From contig CP006667.1 of NCBI GenBank assembly GCA_000471925.1, forward strand, positions 2,728,001 to 2,792,000: DNA of 64,000 nt. The letters run 5' to 3'. Below, piece by piece: positions 35,597-45,249 of this stretch. The notes beneath the pieces were generated by a model. It was not told the DNA's origin and ran no database searches. It worked only from the letters and a program-made list of their open reading frames with translations. Position 1 is the first letter of the stretch, and the number at the start of each line of letters is the position of its first letter. Made by a program: the position numbers and the translations under genes. The DNA comes from Ralstonia pickettii DTP0602 (GTDB lineage Bacteria > Pseudomonadota > Gammaproteobacteria > Burkholderiales > Burkholderiaceae).

Positions 35597-37189
35597 ATGG
35601 ATGCAGTCAGGACATTGCTCGAAACCCAGCCGCTGCTCACGCTGTTCCTCACGGTTGCGCTGGGCTATGTCATCGGCGAGATCAATATCAAGGGTGTGTC
35701 GCTCGGGTCGGGCGCGGTGCTGTTCGTCGGGCTGGCGATCGGCGGGTTCGCGCCCAAGTCCGCACCGCCCGCCCTGCTCGGCACGCTTGGGCTGCTGCTC
35801 TTTCTCTATGGCATCGGGATCCAGTACGGCGAGCAGTTCTTCAAAGGCCTGACCAGCCCGGACGGCCTCAAGGCCAACGCCGCCGCCGTGCTCGGCGTGG
35901 TCGGCTCAGGGCTGGTCGCGGTCGCGCTGGTGCCGCTGGTCGGCGTGAAACTCGACGAGTCGCTGGGCATGTTCGCCGGCGCGGGCACCAGCACGGCAAG
36001 CCTGCAGGCCGCAATGGCGGCGATGAAGAGCGACGGCGCCGCGGTGGGCTACAGCGTCGCGTACCCGGTCGGCGTGGCCGGGCCGATCCTGTTCCTGTAT
36101 GCCCTCACCGCGCTGCTCAAGCCGAATATCGTGCGGCCGCCGCCAAAGCTGATCGAGACCGCCGAGATCGCACTGACAAACCCTGCGTTCATCGGCGCGC
36201 GGCTGTCGGAGCTGGTCGCACGCCTGCCGGACGGGGTGGTGATTGCTGCAGTGCGTCGCGCACACCACAACCAGCCGCCCGCCGACGACCTGGTCCTGCA
36301 GGCGGACGACGTGCTGCTCGCGACCGCCACCGACCCGGCCGTGCTGCGTGAAGCCACCTCGCTGTGCGGAGAGCTGCAGCCAGGCCGCATGACGAGCCAT
36401 CGCGAAGACCTGGACTATATGCGCGTGTTCGCCTCGAGCCGGCTCGTGGTCGGGCACACGCTGCGCGACATCCGCTTTCCCGAAGGCATGGCCTGCTCGA
36501 TCGCCCATGTGCGGCGCGGCGATGCCGACCTGATGCCCAGCCAGGATCTCATCCTCGAATTCGGCGACCGCGTCGGCCTGCTGGTCAATCGCGCCCACAT
36601 GAAGCCGATTCGCGCGCTGTTCGGCGACTCCATCAAGGGCACCGCCGAGCTTAGCTTTATCTCGATCGGCATCGGCGCGGCCCTCGGGCTGCTGGTCGGG
36701 CTGGTCCCGGTGCCGATTCCCGGCGTCGGCACGCTGGCGCTGGGGCTCGCCGCGCTGCTGCTGGTCGCCCTCGTGCTCGGCCGGGTGCGCCGTCTCGGGC
36801 CGTTCGTCTGGACCATGCCGCTATCGGCCAACCTGGTGCTGCGCAACTTCGGGCTGACCATCTTCCTGGCACAGGTGGGCATTGCGTCGGGGCCGAAGTT
36901 CTTCGCCACCATCGGCGTAACCGGGGTGTCCTTCCTGATCTATGGCGTGGTGATCCTGCTCGCCCTGCTGCTGATCACTGCGATCTTCTGCCTCTGGGTC
37001 TTCAGGCTGCCGTTCGACCTGGCGGTGGGCGTGATCTGCGGCGCGACCGGCAATCCCGCCATCCTGGCCTTTGCCAACCGCGTCGCGCCCACCGACCGTC
37101 CCGACCTCGGCTACTCGATGATCTTCCCGTCGATGACCATCGTGAAAATCCTGTTCGTACAGGTCGCCGCCACGCTGGCTGGCGGATAG
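35597..37189 (+). CDS. AspT/YidE/YbjL-type transporter with two TrkA-C domains
   Basis: 530 residues. Two membrane halves (residues 10-175 and 350-530, about five to six helices each) flank two cytosolic RCK/TrkA-C domains (about 185-265 and 275-340), the architecture of the aspartate:alanine antiporter family. Motifs: GAGTSTASLQAAMAAM in half one and ICGATGNPAILAFANRV in half two. GAGGAG precedes the ATG. Likely exchanges a small carboxylate or amino acid; the D-2-hydroxyacid dehydrogenase gene 52 bases downstream suggests a hydroxy- or keto-acid. Confidence 0.88.
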   Translation: MDAVRTLLETQPLLTLFLTVALGYVIGEINIKGVSLGSGAVLFVGLAIGGFAPKSAPPALLGTLGLLLFLYGIGIQYGEQFFKGLTSPDGLKANAAAVLGVVGSGLVAVALVPLVGVKLDESLGMFAGAGTSTASLQAAMAAMKSDGAAVGYSVAYPVGVAGPILFLYALTALLKPNIVRPPPKLIETAEIALTNPAFIGARLSELVARLPDGVVIAAVRRAHHNQPPADDLVLQADDVLLATATDPAVLREATSLCGELQPGRMTSHREDLDYMRVFASSRLVVGHTLRDIRFPEGMACSIAHVRRGDADLMPSQDLILEFGDRVGLLVNRAHMKPIRALFGDSIKGTAELSFISIGIGAALGLLVGLVPVPIPGVGTLALGLAALLLVALVLGRVRRLGPFVWTMPLSANLVLRNFGLTIFLAQVGIASGPKFFATIGVTGVSFLIYGVVILLALLLITAIFCLWVFRLPFDLAVGVICGATGNPAILAFANRVAPTDRPDLGYSMIFPSMTIVKILFVQVAATLAGG

Positions 37190-37241
37190 TGCGGCGCAAC
37201 TTGGGCGCATCGCTGCACGCGATTCGCCGCGGAGACACATC

Positions 37242-38237
37242 ATGGAAATCGCCGTCTTCAGCGCAAAGTCCTACGATCGCCAACATCTGGATGCCGCGAA
37301 TGCGGCGGAAGGTCATCAGCTCAAGTACTTCGAAGTCCCCCTGGACAGTGAAACGGTGGGCCTCGCCGCGGGCCACGGCGCGGTGTGCATCTTCGTCAAT
37401 GACCGGGCCGATGCGACTGTGCTGGAAGCGCTCGTGCGCGGCGGCACCAAGCTGGTCGCGCTGCGCTGCACCGGGTTCAACAACGTCGACCTGAAAGCCG
37501 CCCAAGCGCTCGGGATCAAGGTAGTCCGCGTGGTCGACTACTCGCCCAATTCGGTCGCCGAGCATGCGGTGGCCCTGCTGATGGCGATCAACCGCAAGAT
37601 CCACCGGGCCTACAACCGCACGCGGGATTTCAATTTCTCGCTCGAAGGCCTGATGGGCTTCGACCTGTGCGGCAAGACCGTGGCCGTGATCGGCACCGGC
37701 AAGATCGGGCGCGTGTTCGCAAAGATCATGGTCGGGTTCGGCTGCAACGTAATCGGGTACGACAAGTACCCGTCTCCGGAATTCGAGGCCCTTGGCGGCC
37801 GCTACGCGGACGAGGGAGAAATCGGCGCAAGCGCGGACTGCATCTCGCTGCACTGCCCGCTCACGCCCGAGACCCATCACATCATCAACGCCGAAACGCT
37901 GTCGCGCGCCAAGACAGGCGCCTTGCTGATCAACACCAGCCGCGGCGGGCTGATCGACACGGAAGCGGTCATCGACGCGCTTAGGAGCGGACAACTCGGC
38001 GGGCTGGCGATCGACGTGTACGAGCAGGAGGCGGAGCTGTTCTTCCGCGACCTGTCCAGCACCATCGTCGACGACGCCGTGCTGCAGCAGCTCATCACGT
38101 TCCCGAACGTGATCGTGACCGGGCACCAGGCCTTCCTCACGCGCGAAGCCGTGACGACCATCTGCGAGACCACGCTGCGCAGCGCGACGGAATTCGAGGC
38201 CGGCAAGCCGCTGACGAACGAGGTCAGCGCCAGTTGA
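37242..38237 (+). CDS. D-2-hydroxyacid dehydrogenase, fermentative D-lactate dehydrogenase type
   Basis: 331 residues, the length of LdhA. NAD-binding motif VAVIGTGKIGRVFAKIM, then the catalytic residues: Arg in NTSRGGLIDTEAV, Glu in DVYEQEAELFFRD and His in VTGHQAFLT. RCTGFNNVDLKAAQ is characteristic of the LdhA branch. It interconverts pyruvate (or another 2-keto acid) and the D-hydroxyacid with NADH. Likely co-transcribed with the transporter upstream. Confidence 0.9.
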   Translation: MEIAVFSAKSYDRQHLDAANAAEGHQLKYFEVPLDSETVGLAAGHGAVCIFVNDRADATVLEALVRGGTKLVALRCTGFNNVDLKAAQALGIKVVRVVDYSPNSVAEHAVALLMAINRKIHRAYNRTRDFNFSLEGLMGFDLCGKTVAVIGTGKIGRVFAKIMVGFGCNVIGYDKYPSPEFEALGGRYADEGEIGASADCISLHCPLTPETHHIINAETLSRAKTGALLINTSRGGLIDTEAVIDALRSGQLGGLAIDVYEQEAELFFRDLSSTIVDDAVLQQLITFPNVIVTGHQAFLTREAVTTICETTLRSATEFEAGKPLTNEVSAS

Positions 38238-38255
38238 ACGCGGCCGCTGCCGGCC

Positions 38256-39173
38256 TCATGCCGCGCCGCGCAGCGGCCCGAATCGCTCGACGTACAGCCC
38301 CGCCACCCAGTCCACGAACACGCGCACGCGCGGCGCCAGTTGCCGGTGGAACGGGTACAGCGCCGACACCGGCAGGTCCGGGCACGGCCACTGGGCCAAC
38401 ACCTGCACCAGCCGGCCAGCGCGCAGGTGCTCCTCGACGCGGAAGCGCGGCACCTGGACCAGGCCGCAGCCGGCCAGCGCCGCGCTGGTATAGCACTCGG
38501 CATCGCTGACCGAGATCCAGCCGCGCGCCTTGAACTCCTGCACCTCGCCATCGACGGTCAGCGTGAACGGATACCGGTTGTCACTGTTGCGCGAGAAGAA
38601 ACCCACGCCCACATGCTCAGCCAGCTCGGACGGCTCCTGCGGCGTGCCGTGCGCGGCCAGGTAGCCGGGGCTGGCGCACAGCACCTCCGGCATATCCGCC
38701 AGCCGCCTGGCCACCAGCGACGAATCGCGCGGACGCCCCGCGCGCACCACGCAGTCGATGCCCTCGCCGACCAGGTCGACCAGCCGGTCGCCGCTGCTGA
38801 CGACCAGGTCGATATGGGGATAGCGGTCGCGGAACTCACCGATGCGCGGCAGGATGATCATGGTCGCGTGGGTGCCGTGCAGGTCAAGCCGCAGCGTGCC
38901 GCGCGGGCTGGCCACCTGTGTGCTGAGCGAGGTCTCGGCGTCTTCCAGGTCCTGCAGCACGCGCTTGCTGCGCTCGTAGAACGCCTGGCCGTCCAGCGTC
39001 GGGCGCACCTGGCGCGTGGTGCGTTCCAGCAGCCGTGCGCCCACGCGGGCCTCCAGTTCCTTGATGGCGTGCGTGGCGGTGGCGCGCGGGATATCCAATG
39101 CGCTGGCGGCGCCGGTGAAGGAGCCCAGTTCCACGATCCGGGTGAAGAGTTGCAGCGCGTCGAAGCGGTCCAT
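38256..39173 (-). CDS. LysR-type transcriptional regulator
   Basis: 305 residues. Winged helix-turn-helix FTGAASALDIPRATATHAIKELEARVG in the first 60 residues, then the effector domain starting at RLDLHGTHATMIILPRIGEF. The CrgA/AaeR-like subgroup often controls oxidoreductase or efflux genes. It is convergent with the dehydrogenase gene and lies directly downstream of the RND efflux operon on the same strand, 198 bases past its last stop, so it may or may not control that operon. Confidence 0.9.
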   Translation of the reverse strand: MDRFDALQLFTRIVELGSFTGAASALDIPRATATHAIKELEARVGARLLERTTRQVRPTLDGQAFYERSKRVLQDLEDAETSLSTQVASPRGTLRLDLHGTHATMIILPRIGEFRDRYPHIDLVVSSGDRLVDLVGEGIDCVVRAGRPRDSSLVARRLADMPEVLCASPGYLAAHGTPQEPSELAEHVGVGFFSRNSDNRYPFTLTVDGEVQEFKARGWISVSDAECYTSAALAGCGLVQVPRFRVEEHLRAGRLVQVLAQWPCPDLPVSALYPFHRQLAPRVRVFVDWVAGLYVERFGPLRGAA

Positions 39174-39326
39174 AGCGGGCAGTCATAACGGAACGGTCAC
39201 CCCCGGATTGGAAGCAGGTTCGAGGCTGGCGTCAAGCCCGGCCGCAGCCGGCGCGCAGGGGCGGGTCGCGTTCGGGCCTGCCGCACAAGGGGCAGGTATG
39301 GGTCATGAACGGTCTCTTCAGGGAAT

Positions 39327-39345
39327 GCCCCGCCGGAGGCGGGGC
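39327..39345 (-). terminator. GC-rich hairpin after the efflux operon
   Basis: GCCCCGCC-GGA-GGCGGGGC is a perfect eight-pair stem 27 bases past the outer-membrane-factor stop codon. There is no T-run, so it may be a weak terminator or a transcript-stabilising hairpin. Confidence 0.4.
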
Positions 39346-39371
39346 TGTTCAGGAAGGCCGGCGCCGGGGCC

Positions 39372-40814
39372 CTACTGGCCCAGCGCCGTCACCACGCCCA
39401 CCTGGCTGCGCAGCGCGGCGGCCTGGGCGATGGAGAGCTCTTCCTCTGCCTCCAGCAGCGTGCGCTGGACCTGCAGCGTGTCGATAAACGCGGATTCGCC
39501 GGCGCGCCAGGAGCGGTTGATCTGGTCATACGCGGCCCGCGCACTTGACGCCGCCTGCTCCAGCCGCGCCACTCGGTCGCGGTTGCGCGCCGATGCCGCC
39601 ACCGCGCCCTCGACCTCGGTGACCGCGCGCAGCACCGTGGTGCGATAGCGCTGCAGGGCCTGCTCTGCCTCGGCCTCGCGCAGTCGCACCGTGCTGCGCC
39701 GGCGCCCGCCGTCGAACAGGGGCAGCGCCGCGTCGGCGCCGAACATCCACGCCAGCGAGCGCGCCAGCGTGGCGCCGGAAACCGCATCCGCGGCCACGCC
39801 GATCGCGCCGGCCAGCCGCAGGTGCGGCAGCAGCTCGGCTCGTGCGACGCCGACACGTGCATACGCCGCCACCACGACGCTTTCGGCCGCCTTCACATCG
39901 GGACGCAAGCGCAGCAGGTCGGCCGGCGTGCCGATCCCCGCCGGCGGCGTCCACTGCGGCCGGGCCGCGAGCGGCTCCATGCGCGCATAGATGTCCTGCG
40001 GCGTGGTGGCGACCAGGATCGAGAGCCGGTGCAGCGCGTTCTGCCGCTCCAGCTCCAGCAGCGGCAGCTGCGCGTGCGTGGCTTCGGACTGGGCGCGGGC
40101 GCGGTCGACATCGGCAATGGGCACCGCGCCGGCATCGAACAGGCGCCGCGTCAGCGTCTCGGTTTCCGCCTGGCTGCGCGCGTTGGCGCTGACCAGTTGC
40201 AACCGGTGCTCCAGGTTGCGCGCGCCCAGGTAGGTCTGCACCACCTCGCCGGTCACGGCCACGCGCACGGCCTGCGCGGCGTCGGAGGCGGAGCGCAGCT
40301 CGGCATCGGCCGCGGCCACGTCCTGCCGGATGCGGCCGAACAGATCGACTTCCCATGACGCGCCCAGCCCTGCGCCGAAGACGTTGCCGGTGTCCGGGTT
40401 GCCCGAGGCCGATTGCGATGCTGACAGCCGCTGCCGGCCCGCCGAGGCGCCCAGCCCCAGCTGCGGCAGCCCCTGCGAGGCCGTGCCGGCCCGCAGCGCA
40501 CGCGCGGCATCGATGCGAGCGATCGCGGACTTCAGGTCGGTGTTGCCGTCCAGCGCGGACGCGACCAGCTCGTCAAGCACCGGGTCGCCGAAGCGCTGCC
40601 ACCAGTTGGACAGGTCCGGCACCTCGCCGGCCGCGGCCAGCGATGCGTTAGCGTAGCCGGTCGCCAGCGGCAGCGGTGTGGGTGCGACCGGTTGCGGTGT
40701 GGCGCAGGCAGCCAGCAGCATGGCGCCGGTGGTCAGCGCCGCTACGAGCGGGAGGCGCTTTGCGATTGCGATTGCGATTTCGATTGCGATTTCGATTGCA
40801 ACTGGGGCCTTCAT
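39372..40814 (-). CDS. RND efflux outer-membrane factor, OprM/NodT family lipoprotein
   Basis: 480 residues from ATG 40814, which overlaps the pump gene by four bases. Lipobox LLAAC with Cys37. The N-terminal region before the hydrophobic core is the unusual repeat AIEIAIEIAIAIA, encoded by tandem hexamers. Two OEP repeats follow (FGDPVLDELVASALDGNTDLKSA; SWEVDLFGRIRQD; AELLPHLRLAGAIG). It forms the trimeric channel through the outer membrane. Confidence 0.92.
   Translation of the reverse strand: MKAPVAIEIAIEIAIAIAKRLPLVAALTTGAMLLAACATPQPVAPTPLPLATGYANASLAAAGEVPDLSNWWQRFGDPVLDELVASALDGNTDLKSAIARIDAARALRAGTASQGLPQLGLGASAGRQRLSASQSASGNPDTGNVFGAGLGASWEVDLFGRIRQDVAAADAELRSASDAAQAVRVAVTGEVVQTYLGARNLEHRLQLVSANARSQAETETLTRRLFDAGAVPIADVDRARAQSEATHAQLPLLELERQNALHRLSILVATTPQDIYARMEPLAARPQWTPPAGIGTPADLLRLRPDVKAAESVVVAAYARVGVARAELLPHLRLAGAIGVAADAVSGATLARSLAWMFGADAALPLFDGGRRRSTVRLREAEAEQALQRYRTTVLRAVTEVEGAVAASARNRDRVARLEQAASSARAAYDQINRSWRAGESAFIDTLQVQRTLLEAEEELSIAQAAALRSQVGVVTALGQ
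40762..40797. repeat. Six tandem GCGATT/TCGATT hexamers in the signal peptide of the outer-membrane factor
   Basis: Units GCGATT x3, TCGATT, GCGATT, TCGATT, reading on the minus strand as alternating Ala-Ile and Glu-Ile dipeptides. Six is a multiple of three, so copy-number changes would lengthen or shorten the signal region without a frameshift. Confidence 0.9.
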
Positions 40815-43800
40815 TGCGCCACCTCCACCGCCACAGCCGGCACAGTCTTCGCGCCACCTGCAAGCCGCCGCACCACCACATAGAACACCGGCGTGAAGAT
40901 CAGCCCGAACACGGTCACGCCGATCATGCCGAGGAACACCGCCGAGCCCACCGCCTGGCGCATCTCGGCGCCGGCGCCTTCTGAGATCACCAGCGGCAGC
41001 ACGCCGAGGATGAACGCCAGCGAGGTCATGATGATCGGCCGCAGCCGCTGCCGGCTCGCCTCCACCACCGCCTCGACCAGCGCACTGCCCTGCTGCTCGA
41101 GTTGCCTGGCCACCTCCACGATCAGGATCGCGTTCTTGGCCGCCAGCCCGACCAGCACGATAAAGCCGATCTGCGTCAGGATATTGATGTCCTGCCCCAT
41201 GGCGCGCACGCCCAGCGACGCGGCCAGCAGGCACATCGGCACGATCAGCAGGATCGACAGCGGCAGACTCCAGCTGCCGTACTGCGCGGCCAGCACCAGG
41301 TAGACCAGCAGCACGCACAGCGGGAACACCAGCAGCCCGGTATTGCCGGCCGTGGTCTGCTGGTACGAGAGATCCGTCCACTCGTAGGTGATGCCCGGCG
41401 GCAGCACTTCTGCCGCGAGCCGCTCCATGGTCTGGATCGCGTAGGCCGAGCCCAGGCCGGGCAGCGTGTCGCCATTGATCTCGGTGGCCGGGTAGAGGTT
41501 GTAGCGCGGCGCGCGGTCCACGCCGAGCGCTTCGCTGACGCGCGTCACACTGCCGATCGGCACCATCTCGCCATCCTTGTTGCGCACCTTCAGCCGCGCC
41601 AGGTCGTCGGGGGTCACCCGGAACGGCAGGTCGGCCTGCGCGGTCACGCGGTAGGTGCGCCCGAGGATATTGAAGTCGTTGATATAGGTCGAGCCGAAAT
41701 AGGTTTCCACGGCGTCATTGATCTCCTGGCTGGGCACGCCCAGCATCTCCGCCTTCTCGCGGTCCAGCTCGACGAACACCTGCGGCGTGGTGGCCGAATA
41801 CGGCGAATACACGCCGACCATGCCCGGCGCCTGGTTGGCCGCCGCGATCAGGTCCTCGGTGGCCTTGGCCAGCGCGGCGGTACCCAGCCCGTTGCGGTCC
41901 TCCAGGCGCATCGAGAAGCCGCCCGTGCTGCCCAGCCCCTGCACCGGCGGCGGCATTGCCACCACGATCGAGGCTTCGGTCACGCCGGCCAGCCGCGCGC
42001 GCAGGTCGGCCGCGATCTTGTCGATGGTCAGGCCCTGAGGCTTGCGCTCCTCCCACGGCTTGAACACCGGGAACAGGCCGGCATTGCTGGCGGAGTTGGT
42101 GCCGGTGGCCGCGGAGACGCCCGAGAACACCGGCACGCGCTCCACGCCCGGCACCTGCAGCGCGATGTCTTCCACCTTGCGCGCCACCGCACTGGTGCGT
42201 TCCAGCGTAGCGCCGTCCGGCATGCGGATCAGCACCACCAGGTAGCCGCGGTCCTGCGCCGGGATAAAGCCCTTGGGCGTCGACACCAGCAGGTAGACCG
42301 TGCCGGCGATCAGCAGCACGTACAGCGCGAGCATCGCCGGCGTGATCGCCACCACGCGCCGCACCACGCGGCCGTAGCCATCGGCAAAGCGGTCGAAGCC
42401 CGCGTTGAAGCGGCCGGCGAGCCACCGCACGGGCCGCAGGATGCCGCCAAACCGGGACGCAGCCTGGCCGTGGCCGGCTTCGCCCTGCGCATGCCGCTTC
42501 AGGATCGCGGCCGACAGTGCCGGCGCCAGCGTCAGCGAACTGAACAGCGAGATCGCCGTCGATACCGCGATGGTGATGCCGAACTGCCGGAAGAACTGGC
42601 CGGAGATGCCGGTGATAAAGGCCGTCGGCACGAACACCGCGCACAGCACCAGCGTGATCGCGAACAGTGCGCCGCCCACTTCCTTCATCGTGACCAGCGT
42701 CGCTTCGCGCGGGGTGGCGCCAAGCGCCAGGTGGCGCTCCACGTTCTCGACCACCACGATGGCGTTGTCCACCACGATCCCCACCGCGAGCACCAGCCCG
42801 AACAGCGTCAGGTTGTTGATCGAATAGCCCAGCATCGCCATCACGGCAAAGGTGCCCACCAGCGACACCGGGATCGCCAGGATCGGGATGATCGACGGGC
42901 GCCAGCCCTGCAGGAACACCAGCACCACCAGCACGACCAGCACCACCGCCTCGTAGATGGTCTTGACCAGTTCGTCGATGCTGTCGCCGATAAAGGCGGT
43001 GGGGTTGTAGCCGATGTTGTAGACGATGCCCTTGGGGAAGGCCTGGCTCAGCTCGGCCATCTTGTCCTGCACCGCGGCCATGGTGGCGACGGCGTTGGCG
43101 CCGGGGCGCTGCAGCACCTGCAGCGCGATGGTGGGGTTGCGCAGCATGTAGCTGTCGGTGGCGTATGCAAGCGCGCCTACCTCCACGCGCGCCACGTCCT
43201 TCAGGCGCACCACGCGCCCGCCATCACCCTGCTTGACGACGATGTCGTTGAACGCCACCGGCTCGCGCAGCCTGCCTTCGAAGATCAGGTTGGGCTGGAA
43301 GGCCTGGTCCGTCACCGGCGGCTGCGCCACCACGCCGCCGGCCACCTGCGTGTTCTGCGCGCGCACCGCGGCAATCACGTCGCCGGGGCTGAGGTTGAAC
43401 GAGGCCACGCGCTCGGGATCCAGCCAGATGCGCATCGAATATTCGCGCGCGCCCAGCGGGTTGATATCGCCCACGCCGTCGATGCGCTTGAGCGCGTCGG
43501 CGACGTTGCGGATGGCGTAGTTGGAGACATAGAGCTGGTCATAGCTCTTGTCTGGCGAGTACAGGAAGATCGTGCCCAGCTGCGTCGGCGAAGACTTGCG
43601 CACCGACACGCCGCTGCGCTGCACGGGTTGCGGCAGCCGCGGCGTCGCCAGCGCGACGCGGTTCTGCACCAGCACCTGGGCCTTGTCGACGTCGGTACCG
43701 GGCTTGAAGGTCACGGTGATATTGAGGCCGCCGTCGGAGGTGGCCTGGCTGTACAGGTACAGCATGTCTTCCACGCCGTTGACTTCCAGCTCGATCGGCG

Positions 43801-43993
43801 TGGAGACGGTTTGCGACACGGTCTCGGCCGAGGCGCCGGGATAGCTGGCCTGGATCACGACCGTGGGCGGCGCGATCTCGGGATATTCGGACACTGCCAG
43901 CGTGAAATACGCCAGCGCGCCCGCCAGTGTCAGCACGATCGACAGCACGATAGCGAGCACCGGCTGTTCGACGGAAAGGCGACCGAGGTTCAT
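40811..43993 (-). CDS. RND multidrug efflux pump, HAE1 family
   Basis: 1060 residues, 12 membrane helices with the internal duplication of AcrB/MexB/MexF pumps. Start MNLGRLSVEQPVLAIVLSIV; conserved proton-relay aspartates in helix 4 (GIVVDNAIVVVENVER) and the GxxxD-like helix 10-11 region (LVGLAAKNAILIVEVARQLE). Large periplasmic loops with the porter domain motif QNRVALATPRLPQPVQ. Exports amphiphilic compounds using the proton gradient. Middle gene of the operon: four-base overlaps with both the adaptor and outer-membrane-factor genes. Confidence 0.95.
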   Translation of the reverse strand: MNLGRLSVEQPVLAIVLSIVLTLAGALAYFTLAVSEYPEIAPPTVVIQASYPGASAETVSQTVSTPIELEVNGVEDMLYLYSQATSDGGLNITVTFKPGTDVDKAQVLVQNRVALATPRLPQPVQRSGVSVRKSSPTQLGTIFLYSPDKSYDQLYVSNYAIRNVADALKRIDGVGDINPLGAREYSMRIWLDPERVASFNLSPGDVIAAVRAQNTQVAGGVVAQPPVTDQAFQPNLIFEGRLREPVAFNDIVVKQGDGGRVVRLKDVARVEVGALAYATDSYMLRNPTIALQVLQRPGANAVATMAAVQDKMAELSQAFPKGIVYNIGYNPTAFIGDSIDELVKTIYEAVVLVVLVVLVFLQGWRPSIIPILAIPVSLVGTFAVMAMLGYSINNLTLFGLVLAVGIVVDNAIVVVENVERHLALGATPREATLVTMKEVGGALFAITLVLCAVFVPTAFITGISGQFFRQFGITIAVSTAISLFSSLTLAPALSAAILKRHAQGEAGHGQAASRFGGILRPVRWLAGRFNAGFDRFADGYGRVVRRVVAITPAMLALYVLLIAGTVYLLVSTPKGFIPAQDRGYLVVLIRMPDGATLERTSAVARKVEDIALQVPGVERVPVFSGVSAATGTNSASNAGLFPVFKPWEERKPQGLTIDKIAADLRARLAGVTEASIVVAMPPPVQGLGSTGGFSMRLEDRNGLGTAALAKATEDLIAAANQAPGMVGVYSPYSATTPQVFVELDREKAEMLGVPSQEINDAVETYFGSTYINDFNILGRTYRVTAQADLPFRVTPDDLARLKVRNKDGEMVPIGSVTRVSEALGVDRAPRYNLYPATEINGDTLPGLGSAYAIQTMERLAAEVLPPGITYEWTDLSYQQTTAGNTGLLVFPLCVLLVYLVLAAQYGSWSLPLSILLIVPMCLLAASLGVRAMGQDINILTQIGFIVLVGLAAKNAILIVEVARQLEQQGSALVEAVVEASRQRLRPIIMTSLAFILGVLPLVISEGAGAEMRQAVGSAVFLGMIGVTVFGLIFTPVFYVVVRRLAGGAKTVPAVAVEVAQ

Positions 43994-45177
43994 GGCTGCG
44001 CTCCCTGCGAAGCCGGCAGGCTCGCCGTGGCCACCGCGCGCACGGTGGGCTTGACGGTCTCGCCGGGGCGCACGCGCTGGAAGCCCTCGACGATGACGCG
44101 ATCGCCCGCGTTCAGCCCCGACGCGACTTCGCGCAGGTTGCCGAACAGCTTGCCGAGCACCACCGGACGCACCTCGACGCTCTGGTCCGCCTTGACGACA
44201 TAGACCACGCGCCGGGTGGCGTCGGTGGCTACCGCGGCATCGGGCACCAGCAGCGCATCGTGCGCGGCCTGCGCGGCCACATGGGCGCGGCCGAACTGGC
44301 CCGGGGTCAGCTTGTGGCCCGGATTCGGCAGCCGCACGCGCTGGCGCAGCGTGCCGGTGGAGTTGTCCAGCCGGTTCTCCACGAAGTTCATGCTGCCGGC
44401 GAGCGTCGGTTCGCCGTCGCCCGGCAGCGCGATGCGGACCGTGCGCGTGCCCGCCGCGGCACTGGCTTCCTGGCGGGTGTAGCGCAGGTAGCTCTGCTCG
44501 TCGACATCGAAATAGAAATCGATCGGGTCCTGCGACACGATCGTGGTCAGCAGCGTGGCGTTGCTGTCGCCGCCGTTGACCAGGTTGCCTTCGCTGACGC
44601 GCTTGCGGCTGATGCGTCCGGACATCGGCGCGGTGATGCGCGTGAAGGACAGGTCGAGCCGGGCACGAGCAAGCGCCCCTTCGGCGCTGGCCACTTCGGC
44701 GCGTGCGCTCTGCAGCGCCTGCTCGCGCTGCTCGAACAGGCTGCGCGCGATGGTGTTGGTTTCGATCAGCACGCGCGCCCGCTCGTATTCCTGCTGGCTC
44801 AGGCTCAGTTGCGAACGCGCCTTGGCCAGCGCGCCTTCGGCCTCGTTCACCGCCGCCTGGAACGGCCGCGGGTCGATCACGAACAGCAGGTCGCCCTTTC
44901 TCACCAAGGCGCCGTCCGTGAACGCGACCTTCTCCAGGTAGCCGCTGACACGCGCCCGCACGTCCACGTTGTCGATCGCTTCGAAGCGTCCCGTGAAGGT
45001 GTCGACGTCAGTGACCTGCCGCACCAGCGGCTGGCTGACCACCACGGCCGGCGCCGCCGGTGCCTGCACAGCCTCCGACTTGCAACCCGCCAGCATCGCT
45101 GCCGCGGCAGCGGCAGCGGCAAGGGCCGCGAGCGACGCTGCGCGTGCCGCCATGCCCGTCCTTCGTACCTGTTTCAT
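43990..45177 (-). CDS. RND periplasmic adaptor (membrane fusion protein), lipoprotein
   Basis: 395 residues from ATG 45177 (AAGGGA eight bases upstream); an upstream in-frame ATG at 45201 is less likely. Alanine-rich signal with LAGC, Cys32. Lipoyl-like halves (VRARVSGYLEKVAFTDGALVRKGDLLFVIDPRPF and ITAPMSGRISRKRVSEGNLV, seen in part), coiled-coil hairpin at about 100-165, beta-barrel and C-terminal membrane-proximal domain. Connects pump and outer-membrane channel. Confidence 0.93.
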   Translation of the reverse strand: MKQVRRTGMAARAASLAALAAAAAAAAMLAGCKSEAVQAPAAPAVVVSQPLVRQVTDVDTFTGRFEAIDNVDVRARVSGYLEKVAFTDGALVRKGDLLFVIDPRPFQAAVNEAEGALAKARSQLSLSQQEYERARVLIETNTIARSLFEQREQALQSARAEVASAEGALARARLDLSFTRITAPMSGRISRKRVSEGNLVNGGDSNATLLTTIVSQDPIDFYFDVDEQSYLRYTRQEASAAAGTRTVRIALPGDGEPTLAGSMNFVENRLDNSTGTLRQRVRLPNPGHKLTPGQFGRAHVAAQAAHDALLVPDAAVATDATRRVVYVVKADQSVEVRPVVLGKLFGNLREVASGLNAGDRVIVEGFQRVRPGETVKPTVRAVATASLPASQGAQP

Positions 45178-45249
45178 TCTGAGTTCCCTTCTGCGTGGCA
45201 AGAGCAGGCTGGCAACGGCATCGGCCGCGGCGCCTGGCGTCGGCCGGTG

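Noticed and set aside
41102..44203. Plus-strand open frame of more than 1000 codons
   Set aside because: It is exactly antisense to the RND pump and adaptor genes, is rich in His, Arg, Asp and Gln, and has no domain; a by-product of GC-rich codon use.
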